Positions 48,259 through 58,482 of a DNA stretch of 64,000 nt are shown here, piece after piece. The position numbers were made by a program, and so were the translations under genes. This DNA is from Fennellomyces sp. T-0311 (taxonomy: Eukaryota; Mucoromycota; Mucoromycetes; Mucorales; Lichtheimiaceae): assembly GCA_025266875.1 (NCBI GenBank), contig JALLLT010000017.1:776189-840188 (forward strand), in the 5' to 3' direction. The notes beneath the pieces were generated by a model. The model was not told where the DNA came from and did not search any database. It saw nothing but the letters and a program-made list of their open reading frames with translations. The stretch's first letter is position 1; each line of letters opens with the position of its first letter.

Positions 48259-49740
48259 ATGGAAGACAAACAGTACGACGCTTTGAAATATTACCTCGAA
48301 ACCTTGGAATATCCTAAGGATATCTCGGCCAAAACTAAACGACAACTGAAAGGCCAATTCAAAAACTTTTTCGTCAACAACAACAAGATCTACAGAAGAT
48401 CAAAGAAACTACCGCAACTTGTGCTTAGAAAGCATGAAATCGAAGAAGCTATATTCATGGCACATCAACACATTTTGGGTGGACATTTAGCATTCGCCAA
48501 CACCCTAGAAAAGATCAAGCGACGCTATTGGTGGTACGGAATGACTCAAGACGTACGCCAGCATATACTTCATTGCGATCGATGCCAGAAGCAAGGCAAA
48601 CCATTAATACAACAAGAACTCCATCCGATCAAAGTAATAGAGGAACCATTTGCTCAATTGGGAATCGACATCAAGCACGTGTCAGTATCGAGAAATGGAT
48701 CAAGATACATCATAATAGCAGTGGACTATTTTACGAAATATGCCATCGCCAAGTGTCTGAAGACAATAACTGCTTTGGATGTTTCGCTATTCCTAATTGA
48801 CAACATTATCACACAACACGGGACCCCGAAGGTTATTATTACCGACAACGGCCTTCCGCTGGTCAACAAATTAGTCGATGCCGTTTGCAAACAATACTCA
48901 ATCACAAGGCGCCGAATAAGCCCATACGCTGCATCTTCAAATGGATTAGTCGAACGTCTAAACCGCAGTGTAAAATCTGCTTTACTGAAGCTACCACCTG
49001 AAGAAAAGCAAGATTGGCATTTGTATCTTCAAGCCATTATCTTTTCTTACAACTCTTTGAAGCAAGCATCAACCCGGCAATCTCCGTTTTTCCTCGCGCA
49101 TGGAAGAGAGCCGCATACACCCTTTGATAGGATAATGCAAGATGAAGACGAATGGCTAGACGACAGCGATAGCGATATCGACTCGTCATTGATTGATAAG
49201 CTGGTACATTATCACACGACAGCCTTAAAGGAGATTAGAGATACCGCTGGTGCAATGATTATCCAAAGCCAAAATAACCAGAAAAAGACGATTGAAAGCA
49301 AGATTCTATCCACGAAGAAGGAGATCAAGCAACCGTTTAGCGTTGGAGAACTAGTCGAAGTCTATCAATCCATGATAGAAGGAACTCATCTAGCTAGCAT
49401 AGAAGATCGCTGGAAAGGTCCAGTAATCGTACACAAAGCTTTCAAGAAAGGATACTATCAGCTTAAAGAAATGGATGGAAAGCTTTTCCCGCGCACAACT
49501 CATGGCAACCGGATACGTATCTATCGGTTACCTAATACCGAATATCGATGGCCTACGGTCGACGCGTCAGCAAACATAATCACGATGAAAATACCCGATG
49601 ATTACCTTGAAGAAGAAAATCTAGAGGACGATAGAAAACGAGAAGTTAAAACACGAAAACGAGGACGACCTCCGAAAGCAAAGATGAGTCAAAAACAACC
49701 CGAAACCTTGCGTCGAAGAACAAGATCATCCACGAAATAG
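48259..49740 (+). CDS. int: Integrase of Ty3/Gypsy retrotransposon (separate ORF)
   Basis: A 493-codon frame starts at ATG 48259, 139 bases after the pol stop and in another frame. It has the N-terminal HHCC zinc-binding region (AHQHILGGHLAF...ILHCDRCQKQG), the DDE catalytic core (LGIDIKH, IITDNGLP, SNGLVERLNR) and a C-terminal module with WKGPVIVHKAFKKGYYQL. A very basic tail (KTRKRGRPPKAK) follows, resembling an AT-hook and a possible nuclear or chromatin-targeting signal. All catalytic residues appear present. How it is translated is unclear; a subgenomic or spliced RNA or internal initiation would be needed. I found no in-frame splice joining pol to it. Confidence 0.93.
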   Translation: MEDKQYDALKYYLETLEYPKDISAKTKRQLKGQFKNFFVNNNKIYRRSKKLPQLVLRKHEIEEAIFMAHQHILGGHLAFANTLEKIKRRYWWYGMTQDVRQHILHCDRCQKQGKPLIQQELHPIKVIEEPFAQLGIDIKHVSVSRNGSRYIIIAVDYFTKYAIAKCLKTITALDVSLFLIDNIITQHGTPKVIITDNGLPLVNKLVDAVCKQYSITRRRISPYAASSNGLVERLNRSVKSALLKLPPEEKQDWHLYLQAIIFSYNSLKQASTRQSPFFLAHGREPHTPFDRIMQDEDEWLDDSDSDIDSSLIDKLVHYHTTALKEIRDTAGAMIIQSQNNQKKTIESKILSTKKEIKQPFSVGELVEVYQSMIEGTHLASIEDRWKGPVIVHKAFKKGYYQLKEMDGKLFPRTTHGNRIRIYRLPNTEYRWPTVDASANIITMKIPDDYLEEENLEDDRKREVKTRKRGRPPKAKMSQKQPETLRRRTRSSTK

Positions 49741-50088
49741 ACAAGTTTAGTAACAAAAGATACAAAAAGATCGCCTTATGAGGAGGATATGAAATTTAAT
49801 TCGATCGATCCCCACATAAGTCATGTGCCAGGAACGTTTGACAAGAGTCATGTGCATCATAGTACGGTGATTACCGTATCCCAGAAAACAACAAAAAAAG
49901 TTTACAATAGATTAGAACAGCAGTATCATAGAGAAATGAACAAAAAAAAAATGAAAAAAAAAAAAATGAGAAAATGAGAAAAGCAAAAGAGAAAAACAGA
50001 AAAGTATAAAAAAGCAGAAAAACAAAGTAGAAATAGTATCAATTATCCAACCAACCAAACCAAAGCCTTATCTTCAAAATTACAAACA
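49741..50088 (+). other. A-rich spacer between integrase and fourth ORF
   Basis: Includes long A-rich runs near 49,940-50,020 (AAAAAAAAATG-type repeats). No gene was seen. It might act as the leader of the following ORF. Confidence 0.5.
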
Positions 50089-51045
50089 ATGGCAGACAAC
50101 AACAGAGAACAAGAAAACCACGATCCTATTCAGGAACAACAGTACCAAGAAGCTAATTTGGCATACGAAGCCATCATGGCCCATTTGACAGACCCATTGG
50201 CTGCACTTGGAGTACCAGAAGGAACCGAGGAACAAGAAACCTGGGGTAATAGTAACCTATTGGGACAAATCCCTAATTCGTACTACCCCCGTGAACAAGC
50301 AACAGTACCACAATTATCACAAAGTGACGGTCAAGAACATGAAGCCGCGGGTTCATTGCTTTTGCAAGCACCGTATGAGCCAGCCACTGCTGCTACCAAT
50401 AGTTGGCGATATTCAGACCCCATCTTCCAACAGATGTTTGGTAACACCGAATTTTCTATTTTGGCTAATGCAGTAACTACTGCACAAGAAGGCCCAGGAC
50501 AAGAACCCGTAGTCGATCAACAAGTGCCGGGCACACCAGCATCAATTTCATCGGCGATTTCCCAAATTACACAAATTACTGAAGACGAAGAGCAGAACGC
50601 ATTATTAAATGCATTGAACGATCCCAGAAATGGAATGGGAACAGCAAGAAGTTACCTACTTATGGGTACAGCAGTAGAGACAAACGTCTTGGACATACGA
50701 GTCGCACTTGCAAGTTATCAGGAAGAAGAGGAACGAGCAAGAACACAAGTTAGAAGATATATTCAGAAACTTGTGAAGGAAGTTCACAGCTGCCCATCTC
50801 AAAATGGCAGGGAACAAGACGAGGTTGACCAAGATCGAGTACTTCGCAAGCTACTTCGCAATGTAGTCCCCAACTACCATGAGCGACGTAATTTGGTCGC
50901 CCACTATAGACAAATGGCGCGACAGGAAAAGCAGCATCGTGAAGAAAGGTGGCGCCGGAGAGAGCGACATCAGCAGCGCCTTGCTCGTCGTGAAAAGCAA
51001 CGGCGCGCTCGTAACCAAGAACAACATCAGAGCGAACAAGAGTAG
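50089..51045 (+). CDS. Accessory ORF of the retrotransposon, unknown function
   Basis: A 318-codon frame with its own ATG lies between integrase and the 3' LTR. The N-terminal two thirds are acidic and Q/E-rich, with no signal peptide or membrane helix, so it is not env-like. The C-terminal ~100 residues are strongly helical and basic (VLRKLLRNVVPNYHERRNLVAHYRQMARQ, then RRRERHQQRLARREKQRRAR), which suggests nucleic-acid binding or a coiled coil. I recognise no family. The same LRN-V-P...RN...YRQ-AR segment is preserved in the decayed element at 15165-15300, so it belongs to the family of elements and is not a one-off capture. Confidence 0.85.
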   Translation: MADNNREQENHDPIQEQQYQEANLAYEAIMAHLTDPLAALGVPEGTEEQETWGNSNLLGQIPNSYYPREQATVPQLSQSDGQEHEAAGSLLLQAPYEPATAATNSWRYSDPIFQQMFGNTEFSILANAVTTAQEGPGQEPVVDQQVPGTPASISSAISQITQITEDEEQNALLNALNDPRNGMGTARSYLLMGTAVETNVLDIRVALASYQEEEERARTQVRRYIQKLVKEVHSCPSQNGREQDEVDQDRVLRKLLRNVVPNYHERRNLVAHYRQMARQEKQHREERWRRRERHQQRLARREKQRRARNQEQHQSEQE

Positions 51046-51066
51046 GATGTAAATGCGAGGGACCGC

Positions 51067-51087
51067 ATTAAGGAAGGCGGGGAGCAT
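51067..51087 (+). promoter_or_regulatory. Polypurine tract before the 3' LTR
   Basis: AAGGAAGGCGGGGAG lies directly upstream of the 3' LTR, as expected for the plus-strand primer in reverse transcription. Confidence 0.7.
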
Positions 51088-51497
51088 TGTAACGAGTAAA
51101 GTCGGTTTGTGCTACCACAGTTTCCTAATCCAATTTTTCCATCAGATTTTTATCTTTTTTTCATCATATTCTTATCTTCTTTTTATCTTATTTTTATAAT
51201 ACTATACACATATATTCAACTTCTTTTTATCTTTTATTACTACTTCTTTATCAGTGTGTAACCGCTGAACAAGTATAAATAGCCCGATTTTGCAGAGCGA
51301 ATAAAGCAGTTAACTTATACTCATTGTTTACACACAAACATTAGGCAAAGCCTTGATATCTTTTTGATCTGAATAAGCCAAAAGTGCTAAGATCTATTAT
51401 TTTTGTTAACTCACCCAGCCTACAAACCTTTTTTTTTTTCACTCTTAAACTTATATTGTGAACTACCGTTCACTCTCCTACAAGAAATACTCTATCA
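51088..51497 (+). repeat. 3' LTR
   Basis: Matches the 5' LTR over all 410 bases by direct reading, including an 11-base T run; the offset is constant (8,517 bp) from end to end. Confidence 0.95.
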
Positions 51498-51745
51498 ACG
51501 TCCATTCAAAGCGAAAAAATATACATCGTCAATAAAAAAGTGGAAGACCCGATACGATGCATAAAATGCTCACACACAGTTTCCTTTTATTTCGCTGCGC
51601 TTTGTTCCACCGGAAGACCGTAGTGGAAACCTTTGCCAGATGTGGAGTGCCACGATGAAAATGTGGCCAGGATGCATGGGCACTATAATATGCATTCGCA
51701 CGTTCCATTTCCAAATAGTACGTTAAGAAGATCAGCTTGTGGATA
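51498..51745 (+). pseudogene. Fanzor/TnpB-like gene, 3' remnant beyond the retrotransposon
   Basis: After the right ACGT copy, the frame beginning at 51498 contains RCIKCSH, later an in-frame TAG, then ECHDENVARMHGHYNM. The C-x2-C followed by a D-E-N-x-A...N-M segment resembles the zinc finger and RuvC-III (R-D-x-N-A-x-x-N) end of TnpB/Fanzor nucleases. Directly after the junction the 5' half's frame reads PFKAKKYTSSIKKWKTRYDA and stops, so the two halves are no longer in one frame. It ends at the DNA transposon that begins at 51746. Confidence 0.5.
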
Positions 51746-52709
51746 CAGTGAATCCCCGCTTTTTTCCTACGCGGATGGAACACCCAAAAGTGCGGAAAAA
51801 GCGGGGGTGAGGAAATAACGGGGGTTACACAAAGTGGTATGCGCTGGGTATCAGTAATCGTCTAAGCACCATTCACTTCTTCATATGTGTATATTAGTTT
51901 ACATGTCTGTCGCTATAGCGATAGATGGATGGGTATCTATATTAATAAGGTACTGTACGTTTTTTTGGGCCGGAAAGAATGATGTTGTATTATAAGTATT
52001 ACACTATATAAAGCACAACAGCATATCACAAGCAATGGTGACTTGTTACTGTGCCTTTTTTGGTCCCTGCTTAATATGTCACGTAGTGTTGCCATTGTTC
52101 GCTTCAGGTATCGTTTAATACCGGTGAAAGACAAGTAATAATAAGCTACAGAATATGGTTTACATTGTCCCTGCTAAACTAATTTACAACATAGTTGCTC
52201 CCGAATGATCATCCGGATCGAGGCGCGATATATGAGCCAATAAGTGCTATGAAAGATTACTGATGCTGTCATAATGGCGGCCGATACCATATTTTGAGGT
52301 ACACCGTTAGGACTGAAGAATCAATCGCCCCACATAGTTTACGTGAAATAACTAAGCCTAATTGAAACGGTGATTGAAATTCTTGATGATCCAGGACAAG
52401 CCCCAACAGCAGATGCCTTGCATAGCGTTCATGATGATCTATTCAGGCGCGCTCATACGACACAGTCGTACAATACATCATTTTTTATTAGAAAATAAAG
52501 GGATATACACGCTTTCAAAGCATACTTATGATCATTTAGACATAGTTCTATTCATCCCCCGTTTTTTTTCCTCAGAGTAAGCTGGGGACAAACAGGAAAA
52601 TTTCGAGGATGGGAAAATTAACACTATGATCGAGCGGATGGCATAGCTAAACCAGGGAAAAAACCGAGGGAGAGGAAAAATCGGGGGAGGAAAAAGCGGG
52701 GGTTCACTG
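51746..52709. mobile_element. Non-autonomous Tc1/mariner (pogo-like) DNA transposon, 964 bp
   Basis: Left end CAGTGAATCCCCGCTTTTTTCCT (51746 on) is an imperfect inverted repeat of the right end, whose complement reads CAGTGAACCCCCGCTTTTTCCT. Both are flanked by TA (51744-51745 and 52710-52711), the target duplication of the Tc1/mariner superfamily. The ends resemble pogo/Tigger-type repeats. The inside has extra GGGG/TTTTTCC subterminal repeats but no transposase frame, so it would need a transposase in trans. Confidence 0.82.
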
Positions 52710-52711
52710 TA

Positions 52712-53492
52712 CTTAAGGCACGTTGTTAGTATAGGATTAGTTGGCCGTAAAGATGAGGTCAGTTACGTCAGGATGCTGGCCAGGAATGTGCGAACATTAT
52801 GTTCGCCATGTGTGGGCGTGCATGTACAATCCCTTGTATGAACGTGTATGGTGGCACCGATGGGCCCGCAGCCGTTGCCCTGACAACTTCCCAACGACGA
52901 AGACGACAATAACGATCAAAGTGCAGTGGAGGCTCTTAAAGAGAGATTTTCTTTTGAATTTGCCCTCGCCCTAGATTCGACATGTTGATTTGGATCGTCG
53001 CGAACCAACAGCTCCCGCTTATCCGAGCAAAGTTTGAGCTTAAATTTAGAAATTGACGTCAGGCGTTAGACTGAGAGATGGGGTTGCAAGGAAATGGGGG
53101 AGGGAGGCATAACTAAGGGGCATTTGCGACGAAATCATTGAGAACGTGTGGATGCAGACCAGGTGTATATGCCATCGTTAGGACTAGACATGCAGCTGCC
53201 CTTCTTTTGCCAACAACAGATTTATACTTCGCAAGCAGCTGGCCAAACGTTTCAACGACAACGTTAGATGAACGACGAATCCTTTTGCTTTACTTGAGGC
53301 GTATATTAAACGTAAAGATTCTACATCGTATGTGTATGTTCATCGAAATGTACGTTTACTTTACAGAGAGTTATCATACCAGTTTTCTAATGTAATCCAA
53401 TGCATATGTAGCGTGTATTATATCCCTCCCGCCTTATACAGCTTTCTGCCTTCCTCTCTTGGTTAATAAAGGATCTGATCTACCACCAGTAT
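52712..53492. other. Intergenic region, no supported gene
   Basis: A 77-codon frame at 52741 and an 85-codon frame at 53138 show no family features. Nothing else was seen. Confidence 0.4.
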
Positions 53493-54178
53493 ATGCTATC
53501 GATACAGATCTTGTTCGCCCTATCTGGCAAGGTGTGTTAATTATTATATAATACATTAAGGTTGGTGAGATTTGCAATGCCAAATGTTTTACTGTAACCA
53601 ATTTTATAGACGTGCCAGTCAATTTCGCTGCTTCAGATCAAAGGAACGAACGAATCCATTATAGCTGGTGACGAAGAACATTTGGAGATCGACGATGTAG
53701 CGGTCGAAGAGGATATGATAGTAGTCAGTGACGACGACGACGCGGTTGCTGTGGCTCTCCCTGCGAGTGAAAATACTGTAGATGTTGGCGGTGACGATGG
53801 TGAAGCTGACTTGTGGACGTACTTGGGTAGATCGAAAGATCAACTTGATCTCGTATACTAACAGTACCATCAAATACGGCTGCAATACCATGAATCGCAA
53901 CGTCAGAAGCTGGAAGCTCTCAGCCATTACCGAACGATGCTACCAGCAAACCAACGACGTCGATTTGATGAAGCATTCGAAAATGAGGACACAGAAAAGT
54001 GCCTCAAAGTTGTCGTCAGCATCGCAACCAGCACATATGCTCAGCAACCTCGCGCAGTGTCCATTGATACATCCAATAGTGCCTTAAACGTACATCGCTG
54101 CTTTTTTCCCTTCTGCTTTTCTCTCTTTCTTCTTCCATTTCATTTCATTATACTTTCTCTTTTAACATAGACTTTACT
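53493..54178 (+). CDS. Weak hypothetical gene, possibly decayed
   Basis: A first exon 53493-53531 (MLSIQILFALSGK) can join in phase through a 78-bp GT-AG intron to a frame from 53610. That frame is strongly acidic (EEHLEIDDVAVEEDMIVVSDDDDAVAVALP) and reaches a stop at 53861. The same frame resumes directly after with helical, charged sequence (YHQIRLQYHESQRQKLEALSHYRTML) to 54178. A GT-AG intron from about 53777 to 53866 would remove the stop in frame, but it is only one option. No domain is recognised. It may be a real fast-evolving gene or a pseudogene. Confidence 0.3.
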
Positions 54179-54514
54179 AAACCTTTTTCATTTTCTATTA
54201 TACTTCATATACTTTTAAATAATCGCACTATGGCGGGTAACTCGAATATTGCATGATCGTAAATCTTATTAAGGTGGGCAAGGCAAGTTATCATCAGGAT
54301 TACCAGCTGTCAGCTATATGATAGGTTACACGGATTTGTAAGATAAGTAAATATACAAGTTTTCCTCACGGACGTTTGTTTAACTTTTATCTAAGCCCAT
54401 AATGACCAGAGTGGCAACCTGTCATGCCTCTTGGTCGATAAGCCACTGCTAAAATCCCAACCTCATTTACCACCCTGTCGTAGTATGTAATTTGCTATGT
54501 TCATCCATAAGATC
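54179..54514. other. Intergenic spacer between convergent genes
   Basis: AT-rich, no features seen. Confidence 0.4.
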
Positions 54515-55963
54515 TTAGAAACGCGCTCTGATTGTTGCTTCTTTGCCAATCCAGTAGTCACGCGCCTGAATCATCGAAAAATAATAGCATACTACTGCAA
54601 CTACGACAGCCATATGGAAGATGGAATGTGATTGAAACTATTGAATAAAGTATCATCATAAGAAAAACGTTATGGAAAAAAAGTGTTGTTTGACAATACT
54701 CACCCAAATGTCAAATGATCCAGGATACCAGCGCTCTGGAATTCTACAATTTTATCGGCTTGGTGATTAGCAATTTGGCTGGTAACTACTCTTTCACTTT
54801 TACCTTGCTCCATAGAAGACTGCTCCTATTACGTAAAACATGCCCAGAATCAAAGCGTATCCGAATCCCATATCAAACAGCGTGGAGACCTAATAAACAT
54901 TAGTTTTGTATACTAACTCTTCTTTCTCGATGGTAGTTAAAAATTTACCCCATGAAGAATAGCGCTGTGAACCAGAGCAACAACACCTGAAAGACCGAAA
55001 GAGAGAAAAACGCGGTGCGCATTCCGAGATATTTTTCAGCTTGAAATCGCGGGACAATCATCAACGCAGCCTGATAAAAAAAATATGAATAAATAATAAT
55101 CCTGTAGTGGACAGCGAGACTTACCGTAGCAGTGCCACATGCAAGCATTGCCATGGTATAGAAAACTTGTAGATTTTGCTAATGTTAGCTATTGTACGAA
55201 CCGTCGGAGAATCTGCACAGACTTACGCTGTAATTTGGGTTCACGGTAAAAGTAATAGTAGAAGGAAGGCAGCCAGCTTCCACTATTTACAGCAACATTG
55301 ATGGTGAGAACTGTGAAGTTGGTACTGGATGTCACGACTTACGTTCCCTGCAGGACGATGCTGACATAGTCGATGCAGTTGCATATAACTGCAACCTCGT
55401 GAGAATGAGAGGAAAATGTATGGTAAATACAACTGCAGGTTAAGCAGCAGATGCAGCATATAAAATACACGGACATTGGTACGTAAGGGGTTACTGCTAA
55501 ATCACTCCATTTGTCTTCTGAAAGGTAGTGAATGAAAAGCAACATAGTGGCAACCAGACCAAATAGATGTGTCCATATGTTCACTAATAAACAAGAATAA
55601 GATTAGTTGGAATACACTTCTTGATTAATAGTCTTCGCTCTACATACTTGTTTCATTGTGAATCTCGCCTATGCTTTTTATACAAGTGTGATAGCTACCG
55701 CTGGGTGGCCGATATCCCGTCAAAATGTATGGATTAAATCGCATCCATTCTGGTATTTCCGACCAATTCATGAGCGTCTTTTGGTGGAAGTTCTTTTTTT
55801 CTCTGCGTTGGCGAGCCATTACTGGAGCGCGCAGCATGGCATCATAGTCGGTGTCCAGAGCATAACTGTAAGTAGGTCGTTCCAACGATCTCTTACTTAA
55901 GATTGCTTGATAATAGTCTATTCCGTAGACTGAAGTTATCAGAGAGTTCTGGAGCCAGTCCAT
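54515..55963 (-). CDS. PAQR / adiponectin-receptor-family membrane protein, copy 1
   Basis: Minus-strand exons are 55963-55648, 55583-55343, 55282-55227, 55165-55125, 55070-54949, 54889-54804, 54743-54704 and 54637-54515 (about 341 aa). PAQR proteins are seven-helix membrane proteins with a zinc site and ceramidase-like activity; the yeast relative is Izh2. Visible features are HNETMNIWTHLFG before helix 1, the zinc ligands in CIYHTFSSHS (Ser/His), CIDYVSIVL (Asp) and QSHSIFHMAVV (two His), and RIPERWYPGSFDIW before the last helix. Seven exon joins keep frame. The join 54949/54889 is off by one base with the only nearby GT donor. Using a GTG donor further upstream keeps frame but drops about 13 residues of a helix. 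So the gene is either spliced unusually or carries a 1-bp lesion. Confidence 0.85.
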
Positions 55964-57032
55964 GTTGAAAGTATGTGAAAGAAGAGTGATACATCAAATC
56001 GACAGATTCCTTTTATTTTTTTACTTGACAAACCCTATCCGTGTTTTTTGCTCTTATGCAAGCTGTCCCCCTGATCGAGTTTTATAACCTGTCTGAAAAC
56101 TATGAGACTGGTATTTATCTCCTTTCCAAGTCAAAGGAAATGGTGCATAAGCATCTCTTACTGCCAATCACGCTAATGTTAAAAATAGGGGATAACCAAC
56201 AAATGCGTCAATGCTTGTTTATACTGGTGATTGTCAATCATTTGCACGCTCCTGTCCAACATATCTGTACTCAACGGGCTTGATCGTGTTACCTTAAATG
56301 ATCTAAAAACGTCTCCAGATAAATCAAGACCTATTCTAAGCAATATTCGTGCGTTGAAGGGGAATTTACACATAGCATTCGCTCGAACATCGGTTCCCAC
56401 TGTAAATAAGAAAGGATAGACACGCCATTCAGGAGTCGAACCGGCATGAAGATGTGCTGCTTCCCAGGGGGTATACGCCTCCAAAATTAGACAATTAAGC
56501 CACTTCTCGACTGGACTGGTGACGATAGAGCACCCGAGATATTACACCATCGGCAGTTCCAGCGGATATAGGACGCTAAACCGAACTTGGCCGACATTGT
56601 CAGTACGACACGGGGAAGGTTCGTCGGTCGGAGCGAAGAGCACGTGGAACGAGGAACACATAACTGCTGGTTTTTTTCGGAATCATCAATCGTACGTTCA
56701 TGACAACAAGTAAAAGTACGCTTTCAATGAACAATCAGCAACATGAGAATCAGTGATTGGCAAGATCAGACCCATAGCAACAGATCGCTATGGTGATGGT
56801 TTGACGATTGGGCGGATCAAGAGTCTCTTTAGAGTTACGGTTGCCCCAAAAAACTCCATGTGACAGCGGTTTCTGCGTCGAGATCCGCACTTGTCCTTGG
56901 GGTGAGAGGAAGCAGAAGATCCTCTAATTTACGAAAACCCCGTAAAACCGAAAAAAAGGCTTCCCCTTGTTCTCTTTTCTTTCACATTTTTTCTCTTTTT
57001 CGATACGGTCCTTTCTTCGATCCACGGCAGTT
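55964..57032. promoter_or_regulatory. Shared upstream region of two divergent PAQR genes
   Basis: About 1.07 kb lies between the start codons of two oppositely oriented PAQR genes. The 3' half is followed by a pyrimidine-rich leader of copy 2. No TATA box clearly assigned to either gene, and no other gene, was seen. Confidence 0.5.
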
Positions 57033-58482
57033 ATGAGCAGCACTCAGCATTCAAGGCGACACTCCCAGTCAGTGGCGATCTCAACATCTATCGGTTCTCT
57101 TACAGTACCTCACAACCGTAATCGATCCCATTCGACGTCGTCATGCACTCCAACGATTGCTGCTCAACTGTTTGCGTCTGTAAACTCAAAGATCAAAGAA
57201 ATTGAGGATGCAGACTCGAGTGGATTTCTTCGTTATGTGGATGATCAGGTTCATGAAACGTGGGACATTGCAAAGGCAGCTGTTGTCGGTGCGCAACGCC
57301 TTCTGCAATTCCACGAACTGCCGAAGGAATGGCAAGAAAACGAATATGTGCTGTCCGGGTAGGTTTCTGTTTGATCTCCCCCCAAAAGTTTACTCTCCCC
57401 GTGTTGCGCTCTTTTTTGATTCCGAAATGGGGGCATTTGGCTAATGTTTACCATTCGTTGCTGGGTTATTAGCTACCGGTTTTGCAAAAGCACCCGCCAG
57501 TGCTTAAAATCTATCTTTAAGCTTCATAACGAAACCCTTAATATTTGGAGCCATCTCGTTGGCTTTGTGTGTATGGCATTTTTAAGCGTCTTTTCGTTCA
57601 ACGTAAGTCGAATTTTATGGACCCCTGTTGATGATGAAACTCATCCTCTCGGTTCTTGCAGCGGCATTTCCCTGAAGCAAGCATGAATGATCGCATCGTT
57701 TTTATGGTGTTCTGTTTATCTGCATTGAAGTGCTTATTTTGTTCCTCTGTTTATCATACCTTTATTTGTCACTCACGCCATGCAATCAAATCATTCACAG
57801 CCACACTGGTAAGCCGCAGTGCTTCATCCGTCGCACCGTTTTTTGTTCTCACGCCTAGTTTCTGCTCAGGATTACATTGGCATTTCCATTCTCATCACCG
57901 CATCAGTGCTTGTTACTGAATATTATGGTTTTTATTGCCAGCCTGTCCCAAAGATGAGGTACATGATATTTACGGTTGTCGTCGGCAGTGCAGGCGTTAT
58001 CATGCCATTCTTTAAATTATGGGATACCAAGGAATACCGTCTTTTGCGTATAAGTGTGTTCTTATCCATGGCATTCTCCAGCATCGTACCTGTTTTGCAC
58101 TTGATTAGCATGAACGGGTTCGTGGCAACCTTGTCGTTCTTCCATATGGCTGGTATCAGCGTCACCATGTATTTGCTTGGCGTTGTTGTTTGTAAGTGGC
58201 ATCTGTCAGATCACATGTGGTATATCAACTAAGGTGTGCTTTCCATAGATGTCAACCGGTTTCCTGAAAAGTTATATCCTGGCCGTTTTGACTTTGCAGG
58301 TATGACAAGCCACGCGATCTGGCATGTGTTTGTTTGCCTCGGTATTTATGTAAGCTATAACACCTTGCTTTTATATTTGCTATATTTTTTTCTCATAACT
58401 GTAACTATAATTATAGTTCCACTATCTTGCATCTTTGCATTTCTATGCCCAGCGCTTTGCTTATGGTTGCATGGCCGCATAA
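57033..58482 (+). CDS. PAQR / adiponectin-receptor-family membrane protein, copy 2
   Basis: The model joins 57033-57358, 57473-57602, 57662-57808, 57870-58191, 58249-58349 and 58417-58482 (363 aa); every junction keeps frame. The N-terminal ~85 residues are Ser-rich and cytosolic. The core has VLSGYRFCKSTRQCLKSIFKLHNETLNIWSHLVGF before helix 1, SSVYHTFICHS and the Asp of DYIGISILIT as zinc ligands, VNRFPEKLYPGRFDF, and the paired histidines of MTSHAIWHVFV, so the metal site is complete. The last exon encodes FHYLASL...YGCMAA. It is a diverged paralogue of the neighbour at 54515-55963, with different intron positions. Expected place is the plasma or an internal membrane, with a possible role in lipid or zinc homeostasis. 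Confidence 0.93.

Larger units (their letters stand above)
42571..51497 (+). mobile_element. Complete Ty3/Gypsy-type LTR retrotransposon, 8,927 bp
   Basis: The element is bounded by two 410-bp direct LTRs (42571-42980 and 51088-51497) that look base-for-base identical by eye, each TG...CA, with ACGT duplications outside. Internal order is primer-binding site, gag, protease-RT-RNase H, integrase, an extra ORF, purine tract. Protease-RT-RNase H-integrase order defines Ty3/Gypsy. The coding regions are open, and identical LTRs mean recent insertion, so it may be active. Integrase is a separate ORF, and a fourth ORF of 318 codons lies in the env position but has no membrane segment. It inserted into a Fanzor/TnpB-like gene. 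A decayed relative lies at 15165-15490. Confidence 0.95.

Noticed and set aside
50089..51045. Envelope-like gene in the retrotransposon
   Set aside because: Position is right, but there is no signal peptide, membrane helix or Cys pattern; composition is acidic then basic helical.
56430..56500. tRNA-like GGTTCGACTCC on the minus strand
   Set aside because: The stems of the T-arm and acceptor do not pair; no D-arm or anticodon arm fits.
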